DNA of 13,690 bases from Candidatus Aquicultor primus (GCA_001767575.1 MELI01000062.1:1713-15402); one strand, 5' to 3'. Shown: positions 1 through 8,324, counted from the stretch's first letter. The notes: generated by a model from the sequence alone, not told the origin. Made by a program: numbers and translations.

Positions 1-613
1 CCCCGCCAGTTGCGAGAATCACAGCTTTGGCGAAATGGGCGATTATACGTCCTGTGGGCTCATCGAAGGTAAGCACCCCGACACAGCGCCCTTTATCTAC
101 CAGCAAGTCTATGGAGAACCGGTGCTCGAAGACCTGAACGCTCTGCCAGGCGTTGGCGGTCCGAATCAGAGTGGCCTCGATTTCGCTTCCGGTCGAGTCA
201 CCCGAATGGAGCACCCGCGCCAGCGAGTGCCCACCCTCCCTGGACAAGCCGATGTGGTCGCCCTGCCAGTCAAACTGCGCACCCATGCGAATCAAGTCAC
301 CGATGCGGTCGGGACCTTCACTCACCAGAACACTAACGGCCTCCCGGTCGCAAAGTCCGGCGCCGGCCTCGAGCGTATCCCTATAGTGGAGTTTGGGAGA
401 GTCTTCCTGGCTCACGGCAGTAGCGACGCCACCCTGAGCATACCAGGTGGCCGTCTCTTTGAGTTCGCCCTTAGTGACGACCGCCACGTCGAACTGCTTC
501 GAGATTTCAAGCGCAGCAGTCAAGCCCGCGATGCCGCTTCCGACAACCACCGCCTCGGTGAAGACCTTTTCGATATTATCCGTATCATAATTTACTAAAT
601 ATCTGGGAATCAT
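1..613 (-). CDS. nadB: L-aspartate oxidase, N-terminal part (cut by left window edge)
   Basis: A flavoprotein that oxidises L-aspartate to iminoaspartate, which NadA condenses with dihydroxyacetone phosphate to make quinolinate for NAD. The minus frame from an ATG at 611-613 stays open to the window edge (204 codons). It starts MIPRYLVNYD, then shows the FAD-binding glycine motif GSGIAG (residues 25-30), the succinate dehydrogenase/aspartate oxidase signature YAQGGVATA (58-66), SREGGHSLARVLH (124-136) and the ATGG dinucleotide-fold motif (201-204). The ATG is the first usable start in frame. Its SD is weak (GAGAAG about nine bases upstream), which fits translation as a late gene of an operon. 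nadA lies 65 bases upstream; nadC may follow outside the window. Family assignment is firm; the C-terminal half is not visible. Confidence 0.95.
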   Translation of the reverse strand, partial: MIPRYLVNYDTDNIEKVFTEAVVVGSGIAGLTAALEISKQFDVAVVTKGELKETATWYAQGGVATAVSQEDSPKLHYRDTLEAGAGLCDREAVSVLVSEGPDRIGDLIRMGAQFDWQGDHIGLSREGGHSLARVLHSGDSTGSEIEATLIRTANAWQSVQVFEHRFSIDLLVDKGRCVGVLTFDEPTGRIIAHFAKAVILATGG

Positions 614-678
614 GTTCGCAAACTTCTCAACAATGATTATGCGCGAGTAGCGCGGGTCGCCGGCTAAAACCAGAACAG

Positions 679-1638
679 TTAGACTATCTCAAGCATCCGG
701 TCGATAGCTCGTTTTGCCAGTGCCGCGATATCCTCAGGAACCGTGATGACATACTCCATGTCCTGGAGCGACCATAAAACTTTTTCCAGAGTTATCCGCT
801 TCATATTTGGGCAAACCGAACGTTCGGAGCCTGTATAAAATATCTTGCCCGGATTTTCCTTCTCCAGGCGATGGATTATCCCCATCTCGGTGCCGATGAT
901 GAATTCCGTATCGCTCGACGCCTTGACGTAACGGAGTATGCCCTCGGTGCTCCCCACCGCATCGGCAAGCGCGATGACCTCCTCCATGCACTCGGGATGA
1001 ACGACTATCTTAGCGTTCGGGTGCGCCTCTTTGCGCGCGGTGACGGACTGGGCGGTAATCCGGCGATGGGTAGGACAAAAACCGTTCCATAGGATTAACT
1101 TCTTCGTCGTCTGCGTCGAGACATAATGCCCGAGATGTTGGTCGGGCGTAAAGATTATCTCGTCTGCGTCGACCGCGTTGACGACTTTTATAGCATTAGC
1201 CGATGTGCAGCAGTAATCGCTTTCGGCCTTGACCTCGGCGCTGGAATTGACATACGTGACGACCGGAACCCCCGGATGCTCGGCCTTGAGCTCTCTTAAC
1301 TTGTCCACCGTCACCATATCGGCCATCGGACACCCGGCATCGATATCCGGTAACAGCACCATCTTTTGAGGCGAAAGAATCGCCGCGGTCTCGGCCATAA
1401 AATGAACGCCGCAAAAGACGATGACCTCGGCATCGGTATCGGACGCCTGCTGGCTCAAACCGAGTGAATCACCGACGAAATCCGCTATATCCTGAACCTC
1501 ACCTATCTGGTAGTTGTGGGCCAGGATTATCGCGTTCTTCTCTTTTTTCAGCCTGAGAATCTCGTTTACTAAATTATCGCTACAATCCAAGACAGATAAC
1601 ACCTCGAGTTTTATTTGGTCACGCCCTTGCTTTGCCAA
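679..1638 (-). CDS. nadA: Quinolinate synthase
   Basis: A [4Fe-4S] enzyme that condenses iminoaspartate (from NadB) with dihydroxyacetone phosphate to quinolinate, the second step of de novo NAD synthesis. The 319-residue frame shows AHNYQ (40-44), VFCGVHFMAETA with C76, NGFCPTHRR with C188 and SERSVCPNMKRI with C276. The C76/C188/C276 spacing fits the cluster ligands of the longer Bacillus-like NadA enzymes. YCCTSANA and TPDQHLG are also typical. The start is uncertain: TTG at 1636-1638 directly follows an in-frame TAA and has no clear SD. GTG codon 13 is an alternative. An ATG overlapping the folK stop (1648-1650) is in the same frame but is closed by that TAA after three codons. folK lies 11 bases upstream, so co-transcription is near certain. 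Confidence 0.96.
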   Translation of the reverse strand: MAKQGRDQIKLEVLSVLDCSDNLVNEILRLKKEKNAIILAHNYQIGEVQDIADFVGDSLGLSQQASDTDAEVIVFCGVHFMAETAAILSPQKMVLLPDIDAGCPMADMVTVDKLRELKAEHPGVPVVTYVNSSAEVKAESDYCCTSANAIKVVNAVDADEIIFTPDQHLGHYVSTQTTKKLILWNGFCPTHRRITAQSVTARKEAHPNAKIVVHPECMEEVIALADAVGSTEGILRYVKASSDTEFIIGTEMGIIHRLEKENPGKIFYTGSERSVCPNMKRITLEKVLWSLQDMEYVITVPEDIAALAKRAIDRMLEIV

Positions 1639-1649
1639 TTATAGCGCCA

Positions 1650-2147
1650 TCAATCCAAACTGCCAATTATTTTGACCGTTTGACCTTCGATTCCGGCAAG
1701 TCGCTCACTTACAGTGCGCCCGCTCGGTAACATCAGCAGCGGCGCGATGTCGCCAAGCGGCGCCAGCACGAACGCCCGGTTCTCCATCTCCGGGTGAGGA
1801 ACGACCAAGTCCTTCTCGTCAATCGAGGCCTCCCCGTAGAGGAGAATATCGACATCGATGGTTCTGGGACCCCAACGCTCACCGTGGACTCGGTCGAGCC
1901 GTTTCTCGACTCGGTGCGCCAAATGGAGCAGCTCTCGCGGGGACAAGCTCGTCTCAATGCGCGCGACTACGTTGTAAAAATCGCCCTGCTCGACGCCGCC
2001 TACCGCGCCCGTCTCGTAGAGCGGAGATATTTTCTCGACGGAAACACAGTCCGTCTCGCCAATCATTCTGAGTGCCTCTTTGAGGTTGCGACGACGGTCG
2101 CCCAGGTTAGAGCCTAGACTAAGATAGGCTTCGATTGTCTCGGTCAC
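1650..2147 (-). CDS. folK: 2-amino-4-hydroxy-6-hydroxymethyldihydropteridine pyrophosphokinase (HPPK)
   Basis: Transfers pyrophosphate from ATP to 6-hydroxymethyl-7,8-dihydropterin, giving the substrate for FolP. The 165-residue protein has the family hallmarks in order: YLSLGSNLGDR (8-18), YETGAVGGVEQGDFYNVV (44-61), RWGPRTIDVDILLYG (91-105), whose D98 and D100 correspond to the Mg2+-binding aspartates, and VPHPEMENRAFVLAPL (116-131). Length matches ordinary single-domain HPPK. The GTG start (2145-2147) overlaps the folP stop as GTGA, indicating translational coupling. No dihydroneopterin aldolase domain is fused to it and no folB lies between it and folP. Its stop (TGA at 1650-1652) overlaps an ATG that opens the mini-ORF before nadA. 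Confidence 0.96.
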   Translation of the reverse strand: MTETIEAYLSLGSNLGDRRRNLKEALRMIGETDCVSVEKISPLYETGAVGGVEQGDFYNVVARIETSLSPRELLHLAHRVEKRLDRVHGERWGPRTIDVDILLYGEASIDEKDLVVPHPEMENRAFVLAPLGDIAPLLMLPSGRTVSERLAGIEGQTVKIIGSLD

Positions 2148-3346
2148 GAACCCGCTCCGCCGGCTATAGCGTCTACGACAGCCACCACCCGGCGTGCCTC
2201 TTTAACATCATGGACCCGGACTATGCCCGCGCCTTTGGATATTGCGTAGGCGATGGTCGCGAGCGTCCCCTCGAGGCGCTCTTCCGCCGGCGCATCGAGT
2301 ATCTTGCCGATAAACGCCTTTCGCGACGTGCCGATAAGCATCGGAAACCCCAAGCTCTTGAATTCAGATAAACGCCGCAATAGCTCCAGGTTGTGCTCGA
2401 GGGTCTTGCCGAAACCGATACCCGGATCGACCACGATATTATGCTCGGCCACGCCGGCCGCCATCGCCTGTCGCGCCTGCCCGTCGAGCCAATCGATGAC
2501 CTCGGCGACGACGTCTCCGTAGACCGGGTCTTGCTGCATATCCTTGGGCATGCCCTTCATATGCATTATGACAACCGGGACGTTTCGCTCAGTCGCCAGC
2601 TCTATCATCGCCGCATCGCGAAGGCCGCTTATATCGTTGATGAGCGACGCTCCCGCATCGAGCGCGCTCCTCGCGACTTCGGGTTTATACGTATCGATCG
2701 ATATCGGGACATCGAGTTCGGCGGATAATCGCTCAATCAGCGGGACGACCCGTTTCAGCTCTTCATCGAGCCCCACCTCCGCCGCTCCCGGACGCGTCGA
2801 CTCACCGCCGACATCGATAATATCGGCCCCCTCGCTTACCATAAGTTTCGCTTGAGCTAGCGCGTCTTCCAAGCTGAAATACCGTCCTCCATCGGAGAAC
2901 GAATCGGGTGTGATGTTGAGGATGCCCATGATATGCGTCCGCGACGCCAGCTCCAGCGCAAACCGGCCGGCGTGCAACGTGGGGGGTTTTTTTGTATAAC
3001 TTTCGAGCGTTTTCCTGATGTCTTCAGCGAGCGCCGCCAGACCGAATGGTTGTCTTGAAAGCTTGTCGAGCAACGCCTCGAATTGCTTGGCGGTACCCAT
3101 CAGAACCATATCTATCTTTCTCGCGTCGAGCATGTAGAGCTCATACGGTGCCGCGGCTTCGCCGCCTCGGGCCAACATCTCCTGCTTGATGATGTTCGCC
3201 GCCCTGCAGTCGATACCGGTAATCTTGACCAACCGGTATATCCCCTTCGGAGACATGATATCGACGCCCTCCGGCGACACGCGCATCCTCATCAGCGATT
3301 CGCGCACGGATTCTACCGAATCGATATTCAAAACCCTTGGCCGCAT
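2144..3346 (-). CDS. folP: Dihydropteroate synthase with N-terminal extension
   Basis: Condenses hydroxymethyldihydropterin pyrophosphate with p-aminobenzoate to dihydropteroate; the sulfonamide target. The TIM-barrel core occupies about residues 135-400 of 400: MGILNITPDSFSDGG (140-154), GADIIDVGGESTRPG (173-187), ISIDTY (215-220), SLINDISGL (234-242), VVIMHMKGMP (258-267), VVDPGIGFGKT (305-315), IGTSRKAFIG (338-347) and RVHD (377-380). Core-only enzymes are about 270-285 residues. Here roughly 130 extra residues precede the barrel, including IMSPKGIYRLVKI (30-42) and AANIIKQEMLARGGEAA (49-65). From memory, similar extensions occur in dihydropteroate synthases of other anaerobes; their role is unknown to me. 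ATG start at 3344-3346 with a purine-rich AAGGGGG upstream; folE ends 33 bases upstream. Confidence 0.96.
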   Translation of the reverse strand: MRPRVLNIDSVESVRESLMRMRVSPEGVDIMSPKGIYRLVKITGIDCRAANIIKQEMLARGGEAAAPYELYMLDARKIDMVLMGTAKQFEALLDKLSRQPFGLAALAEDIRKTLESYTKKPPTLHAGRFALELASRTHIMGILNITPDSFSDGGRYFSLEDALAQAKLMVSEGADIIDVGGESTRPGAAEVGLDEELKRVVPLIERLSAELDVPISIDTYKPEVARSALDAGASLINDISGLRDAAMIELATERNVPVVIMHMKGMPKDMQQDPVYGDVVAEVIDWLDGQARQAMAAGVAEHNIVVDPGIGFGKTLEHNLELLRRLSEFKSLGFPMLIGTSRKAFIGKILDAPAEERLEGTLATIAYAISKGAGIVRVHDVKEARRVVAVVDAIAGGAGS

Positions 3347-3379
3347 CGACCACCAGCCCCCTTACTACAAAGTCGTTAT

Positions 3380-3943
3380 CTACATACTGTTCGCAATGAG
3401 CGACAGCGCTTCGGAGCGAGCCGCTTTCTTTCTGAACTGGCCTCGCACAGCCGAAGTGACCGTAGTCGAGCCCGGTTTCTTGACGCCGCGCATGCTCATA
3501 CAAAGATGCTCGGCTTCGATGACGACCATGACCCCTTGCGGGTTGAGCGCCTCTACCATCGCATCCGCGATTTGCGTCGTAAGCCGCTCCTGAACTTGGA
3601 GCCTTTTAGTGAGCACGTCGACAACGCGCGCCAGCTTACTTATCCCCGTAACTCTTCCATTTTCACTGGGGATGTATGCTACATGCGCCTTACCGATAAA
3701 AGGCATCAAGTGGTGTTCGCACATCGAATAAATCGGTATGTCTTTGACCATAATCATCTCATCATGGTCCTCGCCGAAGGTAACGCTTAAGACTGCGACC
3801 GGGTCTTGCTCCACACCTTGAAGAATCTCTTCATACATAGCCGCGACGCGGCGAGGCGTGTTGAGTAGACCTTCACGGCTGAGGTCTTCCCCGACACCTT
3901 CCAGGATAAGCCTTACTCCCTGTTCGATCTTCTCCCTATCCAA
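3380..3943 (-). CDS. folE: GTP cyclohydrolase I
   Basis: Converts GTP to 7,8-dihydroneopterin triphosphate, the first step of folate synthesis; normally a zinc-dependent homodecamer. The 187-residue length is typical. The zinc ligands are visible as C75 and H78 in [10 protein letters not shown] and C148 in [21 protein letters not shown] (26-35), GKAHVAYIP (84-92) and [20 protein letters not shown] (103-122) are further signatures. The start is TTG at 3941-3943, decided by AAAGGGG eight bases upstream. It is the first gene of the fol-nad unit, preceded by its own predicted promoter and by the ftsH terminator. Confidence 0.97.
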   Translation of the reverse strand: MDREKIEQGVRLILEGVGEDLSREGLLNTPRRVAAMYEEILQGVEQDPVAVLSVTFGEDHDEMIMVKDIPIYSMCEHHLMPFIGKAHVAYIPSENGRVTGISKLARVVDVLTKRLQVQERLTTQIADAMVEALNPQGVMVVIEAEHLCMSMRGVKKPGSTTVTSAVRGQFRKKAARSEALSLIANSM

Positions 3944-3961
3944 TCAAGAAACCCCTTTCAG

Positions 3962-3999
3962 CGGAATTGCCTAGCATACCATATTATGTCACAATTCCG
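3962..3999. repeat. Inverted repeat overlapping the folE promoter (operator candidate)
   Basis: CGGAATTG (3962-3969) and CAATTCCG (3992-3999) are perfect 8-base arms separated by 22 bases. One arm lies in the -35/-10 spacer; the other lies downstream of the likely transcription start. This geometry suits a repressor operator with half-sites about three helical turns apart, or a 5'-leader hairpin. No regulator is identified. Confidence 0.45.
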
Positions 4000-4011
4000 A
4001 CGATTTGCGAA
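3973..4011 (-). promoter_or_regulatory. Predicted promoter of the folE-folP-folK-nadA-nadB unit
   Basis: On the minus strand, TTCGCA (4006-4011), a 17-base spacer and CATAAT (3983-3988) form a reasonable sigma70-type promoter. An alternative start is an extended -10, TGG-TATGCT (3973-3981), slightly downstream. Both sit between the ftsH terminator and the folE SD. They lie inside an inverted repeat listed separately, so promoter activity may be regulated. Predicted by eye only. Confidence 0.5.
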
Positions 4012-4023
4012 TATGGGTCAGCA

Positions 4024-4050
4024 AAAAGGCCACCGTCGTAGTGGCCTTTT
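4024..4050 (-). terminator. Rho-independent terminator after ftsH
   Basis: Perfect 10-base arms AAAAGGCCAC (4024-4033) and GTGGCCTTTT (4041-4050) enclose a 7-base loop. On the minus strand the stem runs into five T (4023-4027), the expected U-tract about 50 bases past the ftsH stop. On the plus strand it also ends in four T but no plus gene needs it. It separates ftsH from the folE promoter. Confidence 0.88.
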
Positions 4051-4096
4051 GTCCTATTCTAATCATCCAGCTTATTTCGAGCCTTCGGTTTAAAGA

Positions 4097-6031
4097 TTAT
4101 CCTTCGGCCGGCCTAAGCTTGCCGGGAATATCAATCCGTTCTTTTCCTTGCTCTTTGCCCTTGGCGGGAGCTTGCTCTGCGGCCGGCGTGGCAGTGCTTG
4201 TGCTCTCCTTTACTTTGGGGGCAAGCTCTTTGCCGTCGAAAATGAATTCAAGCTCTTCCCGCTCGAGAGTCTCTCTTTCTATAAGATGCTTGGCGATGCC
4301 ATCGAGAAGTTCACGCCTCTCGGTCAAGATAGTCTTTGCTTTCTTAAACGCGTCATCCACAATTCGACGAATCTCTTTATCTATCTCGAATGCTATCTCC
4401 TGGCTGTAATCGGGGTGCGACGCAAAATCGCGTCCCAAAAACACCTGCTCCTGTTTTTGTCCGAGCGTTAACGGCCCGAGTTTCTCGCTCATGCCGAACT
4501 CGCAGACCATCTGTCGCGCTACCTTGGTCGCCCGCTCCAGGTCGTCGTGGGCTCCCGTTGTAACGTCATCGAACTTCATCTCCTCGGCGACCCTGCCGCC
4601 GAGAAATACGGCGAGATTTGCCGTAAGCTCTGCTTTCGAGACTAGGAACCGGTCCTCGGTCGGAAGGGTCAAAGTATATCCAAGCGCCCTTCCTCTCGGG
4701 ATAATCGATATCTTGTGAACCGGGTCGGTGTTGGGCAGCTCATGTGCTACGAGCGCGTGACCTGCTTCATGATAGGCGATAATCTCCTTCTCATGATCGC
4801 TGATAAGACGCGTCTTGCGCTCCGGCCCGGCCATAACCCTATCAATAGACTCTTCCAGCTCGCGCATGTCGATCTCTTTCTTTCCATGGCGAGCAGCGAG
4901 CAAAGCGGCTTCGTTTACGAGGTTTGCCAGGTCGGCTCCGGTAAAGCCGGGTGTCCTTCGCGCCAGCACATCGAGGTCGATATCTTTGGCGAAAGGCTTG
5001 CCCTTGGCATGTACATCGAGAATACCCCTCCGGCCAATCAAATCCGGCCGGTCGACTATTATCTGGCGGTCGAACCGACCCGGGCGAAGCAGCGCCGGGT
5101 CTAAGATATCAGGCCTGTTCGTCGCCGCTATCAGTATTACGTTATCTTTAACGTCAAACCCGTCCATCTCGACCAAGAGCTGGTTGAGGGTCTGCTCGCG
5201 CTCATCGTGCCCGCCGCCGAGACCGGCACCCCGGTGCCTACCGACAGCATCAATCTCGTCCATGAATATGATACATGGCGCACTAGTCTTAGCCTGCTCG
5301 AACAAATCACGAACTCTCGAGGCACCCACACCGACAAACATCTCGACAAAGTCAGAACCGCTTATAGAAAAGAACGGTACGCCCGCTTCCCCGGCGACGG
5401 CGCGCGCTAGCAACGTCTTTCCTGAGCCAGGAGGCCCGTAGAGCAAGACGCCCTTGGGTATCTTTGCACCCAGCGCCTGGAATTTCGACGGATTAGCGAG
5501 AAACTCCTTTATCTCCTCGAGTTCTTCCACAGCCTCATCGGCGCCTGCGACGTCCTTAAACGTAACTCTTGGCTGGTCCTTCGTAAGCCGCTTCGCCCGG
5601 CTCTTGCCGAACGACATGACCTTGTTGCCGCCGCCCTGCATCTGCTGGAGCATGAACAACCAGATGCCCAGTATGAGCACGAACGGCAAGAAGCTTAGTG
5701 CAATCGTCCACCAAACGGTCTCCGTCTGCGGGTCGACCTTGACGACAACATTGTTGCTCCTTAAATTTTTAACTAGCTCATCATCGTTTTCGCTATAGTA
5801 GACGATAAAGTCGCCGCCCTTTTTAAAGTCGGCCTTGTAGTTTCCGTCAATCCGATTATCTTTATCGAACACTTCTACTTCTGCCACTCGACCCTTGTCG
5901 ACCTGGCTGAGAAACTCGGTATAGACCAGCTCCTCCGGTTTAGCGCTGGGCTTAAGACTCTGTATGACAACTAGAACCACCAGCAGCACCATGATGAACC
6001 AAAAGCCGGCACTTCTAAACAATTTCTTCAA
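4097..6031 (-). CDS. ftsH: ATP-dependent zinc metalloprotease FtsH
   Basis: Membrane-anchored AAA+ protease that extracts and degrades membrane and short-lived cytosolic proteins, acting as a hexamer. The 644 residues show an N-terminal membrane segment (about 9-25), a short extracytoplasmic domain (26-105) and a second membrane segment (about 107-128). The AAA module follows with Walker A GPPGSGKT (199-206), Walker B IIFMDEID (254-261) and the second region of homology [20 protein letters not shown] (303-322). The M41 peptidase has HEAGH (421-425), with D497 as likely third zinc ligand. The tail after about 605 is low complexity (Ala, Lys, Glu). The start is TTG at 6029-6031, supported by AGGAGGAG just upstream. 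It follows hpt by about 60 bases and ends at a strong terminator. Confidence 0.98.
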   Translation of the reverse strand: MKKLFRSAGFWFIMVLLVVLVVIQSLKPSAKPEELVYTEFLSQVDKGRVAEVEVFDKDNRIDGNYKADFKKGGDFIVYYSENDDELVKNLRSNNVVVKVDPQTETVWWTIALSFLPFVLILGIWLFMLQQMQGGGNKVMSFGKSRAKRLTKDQPRVTFKDVAGADEAVEELEEIKEFLANPSKFQALGAKIPKGVLLYGPPGSGKTLLARAVAGEAGVPFFSISGSDFVEMFVGVGASRVRDLFEQAKTSAPCIIFMDEIDAVGRHRGAGLGGGHDEREQTLNQLLVEMDGFDVKDNVILIAATNRPDILDPALLRPGRFDRQIIVDRPDLIGRRGILDVHAKGKPFAKDIDLDVLARRTPGFTGADLANLVNEAALLAARHGKKEIDMRELEESIDRVMAGPERKTRLISDHEKEIIAYHEAGHALVAHELPNTDPVHKISIIPRGRALGYTLTLPTEDRFLVSKAELTANLAVFLGGRVAEEMKFDDVTTGAHDDLERATKVARQMVCEFGMSEKLGPLTLGQKQEQVFLGRDFASHPDYSQEIAFEIDKEIRRIVDDAFKKAKTILTERRELLDGIAKHLIERETLEREELEFIFDGKELAPKVKESTSTATPAAEQAPAKGKEQGKERIDIPGKLRPAEG

Positions 6032-6063
6032 AAAAGCTCCTCCTCATTTTTTCTTTACTTAAA

Positions 6064-6092
6064 ATGCTATCACAACTACTCCCGCCGGACAA
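6064..6092 (-). promoter_or_regulatory. Possible promoter in the hpt-ftsH gap
   Basis: TTGTCC (6087-6092), 17 bases, then TAGCAT (6064-6069) on the minus strand, right after the hpt stop. Match to consensus is only moderate (4/6 and 4/6). It could give ftsH expression independent of hpt, but read-through from hpt is also likely because no terminator is visible in this gap. Confidence 0.25.
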
Positions 6093-6093
6093 T

Positions 6094-6672
6094 TTACACG
6101 AGCCCATCGTCTTCATAAGCAGAGCGCTTAAGCGTCCCGATGATCGGTATGTTTCTATACTTCTGAGCATAATCCAGCCCGTATCCGACGACAAAGGTGT
6201 TGGGGACGGTAAATCCCGAGTACTTCGGCATTATCGGGACCCGTTGCTTACCCTCCTTGATGATGAAGGAACAGACCTCGAGACTTGCCGGACGGCGTGA
6301 ACTCAAGTTCTTGACTAAATAGTTAAGCGTGAGCCCGGTATCGAGTATATCTTCGACAATCAGGACATGCCGGCCCTCGATATCATCATCCAAGTCCTTT
6401 AATATTCGAACGACCCCCGAGGTATTGGTCGATGACCCGTAACTCGATATCGCTATAAAGTCCGTCTCCATGGCTATATGAACCTCACGAATAAGGTCTG
6501 CCAGAAAAACAAAGGCGCCGCGCAATATTCCTACCATCAAGAGATTCTTGTCGCTGTAATCCTTGCTTATCAAAGCGCCGAGTTCCTCGACCTTTGCTCG
6601 GATATCATCTCTGGTAACAAGGACCTCGTCGATGTCGTTCGCGAGGATTTGCTCCATAATTTCCGCCTTCAT
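6094..6672 (-). CDS. hpt: Hypoxanthine phosphoribosyltransferase
   Basis: Salvages hypoxanthine (and usually guanine) to IMP/GMP using PRPP. The PRPP-binding loop VLIVEDILDTGLT lies at about 103-115. ILRGAFVFLADL (49-60) and the C-terminal VVGYGLDYAQKYRNIPIIG (161-179) are family signatures. The frame could begin at ATG 6685-6687, but that codon lies almost on the predicted transcription start and has no SD. The ATG at 6670-6672 has GGAGAG a few bases upstream, giving 192 residues. A third ATG at 6655-6657 (AAGG eight bases upstream) is also possible. The tilS-hpt-ftsH order is widely conserved in Gram-positive bacteria. Confidence 0.95.
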   Translation of the reverse strand: MKAEIMEQILANDIDEVLVTRDDIRAKVEELGALISKDYSDKNLLMVGILRGAFVFLADLIREVHIAMETDFIAISSYGSSTNTSGVVRILKDLDDDIEGRHVLIVEDILDTGLTLNYLVKNLSSRRPASLEVCSFIIKEGKQRVPIMPKYSGFTVPNTFVVGYGLDYAQKYRNIPIIGTLKRSAYEDDGLV

Positions 6673-6700
6673 CGTCTCTCCAATCATTCTAAAATCAAAA

Positions 6701-6730
6701 ATAATACTCTCCGTCGAAACGCCCTTTCAA
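6701..6730 (-). promoter_or_regulatory. Predicted proximal promoter of hpt
   Basis: TTGAAA (6725-6730), an 18-base spacer and TATTAT (6701-6706) on the minus strand; each box matches consensus at 5/6. Transcription would begin near 6694, leaving about 20 bases before the ATG at 6672, enough for its GGAG site. Confidence 0.6.
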
Positions 6731-6825
6731 GAGCAGTTCCTTCACACCGGAGCCTGCCCCAGAATATTTCCGCGTTTCCGCCGCATCATTTATTATCAAA
6801 GCCGCGTTGCCTGTCGCACTTAACC

Positions 6826-6854
6826 ATTCTATATCACCAAATAGAACAGGACAA
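6826..6854 (-). promoter_or_regulatory. Possible distal promoter of hpt, just after tilS
   Basis: TTGTCC (6849-6854), a 17-base spacer and TAGAAT (6826-6831) on the minus strand, immediately downstream of the tilS stop. It would produce an hpt transcript with a leader of about 150 bases. I see no other convincing element in the rest of the 6688-6865 gap. Confidence 0.35.
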
Positions 6855-6865
6855 ACGGCCTGAGC

Positions 6866-8260
6866 TTAGAGTCGTAGCAGACGCAGGACCAACACCTCTT
6901 TCGTCCGCTCCGTGACCCTGAACGAATCATCGATTCGAAAGCCGGCCACCCATGCAATTTTACCATCCGATTCGATAATGGGCACCCTATTCCGCTCTCG
7001 TTTCGATATTTTTTTATCGACAAATAAATCCTGCAATTTTTTCTCACCGGTCATGCCAAACGGTCTAAAAGAATCTCCGGGCCGTCTTACGCGCAACTTC
7101 AGCCCCGAGCCGGCAACCGCGGCGTCCAGATGCGCAACGTCGCCGTTGCGCCCGAAGACAAGCCCCGCCGGTTCAGACAGCTCCGCATTTATCTCGACCG
7201 CCAGCGCATCTATTCGCGTCACACCGGGAACCTTAAGTTCGATAGATTCGAACTGCAGCGCCTCAAAGAGCTTTCTTTCACCGATTATCAGCTGCTCGTA
7301 CTCGACCCTCGCTGTGATTTGCCCGGGCAAATCTATCTCCATGCGCCCAGACCCGTGTCGCAAGCCGCTTATAATCCCTTCGACATGCTTGAACTCAATA
7401 CCCCTCAAATCACCTTTGACCGACCTGATTGCCAAGCGAACAAGCCTGCGCTCTATCGCAAGCGGCTGGTTTGTGATCTCGACGATTGGCAGCCTTATCA
7501 ACCCAGGCTCTCTTTGAGCATGCCTGCTAAAGATGCCGGCGACTATTTCCTCGATAAACGATTGGTCTTCGCGGACAATCTCAATCGTGTTCAAAATCGT
7601 CTCTTGAAAACTCGGATTGTATTCGCTAAGAAGCGGCATGAGCTTGTGCCGGACGCGGTTTCTTAAAATGGACTCGTCTCGGTTTGAAGCATCTACCCGG
7701 TATTCAAGGGCATGTTCCTCGACGTACTGCAATATCTCGCTTTTGGTCTCATCGATAAGCGGCCTGACATATCCGTCTCTGACCGGCTTTATCGAACCCA
7801 ACCCTTCGAGTCCCGTACCTCGAAGCAGGCGCATCAAGAAGGTCTCGGCCTGGTCGTCGGCGTGGTGTCCCAACGCTATCTTATCGATGTCGAGCTCCGC
7901 CGCCAGACGCTCCATCTCCCGGTAACGGGCTTCGCGGGCGGCTTCTTCCAATGAAAGCCGCTCCCGCTCCATAAGCAGGCGTACATCGCACTCGACAGGC
8001 ATGACCTTTAAGCCCATGCCGGCGGCAAATTCACCTACAAACCGCGCATCGGCATCGGCCTCAAGCCCGCGCAGTTTGTGGTTGAGATGAAAGACGATGA
8101 GGTCTAGGTCTAGGACGGGTTGGAGTCGTTTCAGAACATGAAGAAGCGCGACAGAATCCGGTCCCCCGGAAACCGCAACGAGCACACTTTCGCCTCTGCG
8201 AAGCATATCGTGTTTGTTAATCGTCATCAGAACGCGGTCGAAAAAGCTTGCGCCGACCAA
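6866..8260 (-). CDS. tilS: tRNA(Ile)-lysidine synthetase
   Basis: Modifies C34 of the CAU-anticodon tRNA-Ile to lysidine so that it reads AUA; ATP-dependent and essential in most bacteria. Motifs from the proposed start: PP-loop SGGPDS (31-36), GHHADDQAETFLMRLLRGTG in the catalytic domain, and the C-terminal TilS domain beginning LKLRVRRPGDSFRPFG. The open frame extends back to 8362, but that part contains a near-consensus promoter and has no family-like sequence. I choose TTG at 8258-8260 because GGTGAT (matching the anti-SD) lies four bases upstream and the following VGASFFDRVLMTINKHDML aligns with typical TilS N-termini. This gives 464 residues. ATG at 8225-8227 is an alternative without an SD. 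Confidence 0.95.
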   Translation of the reverse strand: MVGASFFDRVLMTINKHDMLRRGESVLVAVSGGPDSVALLHVLKRLQPVLDLDLIVFHLNHKLRGLEADADARFVGEFAAGMGLKVMPVECDVRLLMERERLSLEEAAREARYREMERLAAELDIDKIALGHHADDQAETFLMRLLRGTGLEGLGSIKPVRDGYVRPLIDETKSEILQYVEEHALEYRVDASNRDESILRNRVRHKLMPLLSEYNPSFQETILNTIEIVREDQSFIEEIVAGIFSRHAQREPGLIRLPIVEITNQPLAIERRLVRLAIRSVKGDLRGIEFKHVEGIISGLRHGSGRMEIDLPGQITARVEYEQLIIGERKLFEALQFESIELKVPGVTRIDALAVEINAELSEPAGLVFGRNGDVAHLDAAVAGSGLKLRVRRPGDSFRPFGMTGEKKLQDLFVDKKISKRERNRVPIIESDGKIAWVAGFRIDDSFRVTERTKEVLVLRLLRL

Positions 8261-8279
8261 CGTTATCACCAGCCAGAAT

Positions 8280-8298
8280 AAAAAACGCCCTCGCGGGC
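8280..8298 (-). other. Small hairpin plus T-run in the tilS leader
   Basis: On the minus strand GCCC (8295-8298), tetraloop GCGA and GGGC (8287-8290) are followed by G and six T (8280-8285). It lies between the predicted tilS transcription start (about 8318) and the TTG start. The stem is only four base pairs, although GNRA loops are stabilising, so it could be a weak attenuator or chance. Confidence 0.3.
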
Positions 8299-8324
8299 TC
8301 CAGATATCTTCCGTTACCTTTACA

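Noticed and set aside
35..598. 187-residue plus-strand frame
   Set aside because: Entirely antisense to nadB, whose FAD-binding motifs are clear on the minus strand.
3083..3790. 235-residue plus-strand frame
   Set aside because: Antisense to folP and folE and rich in His/Arg, as expected of a shadow frame.
4815..5441. 208-residue plus-strand frame
   Set aside because: Antisense to the ftsH AAA domain; Ser/Arg-rich shadow without SD.
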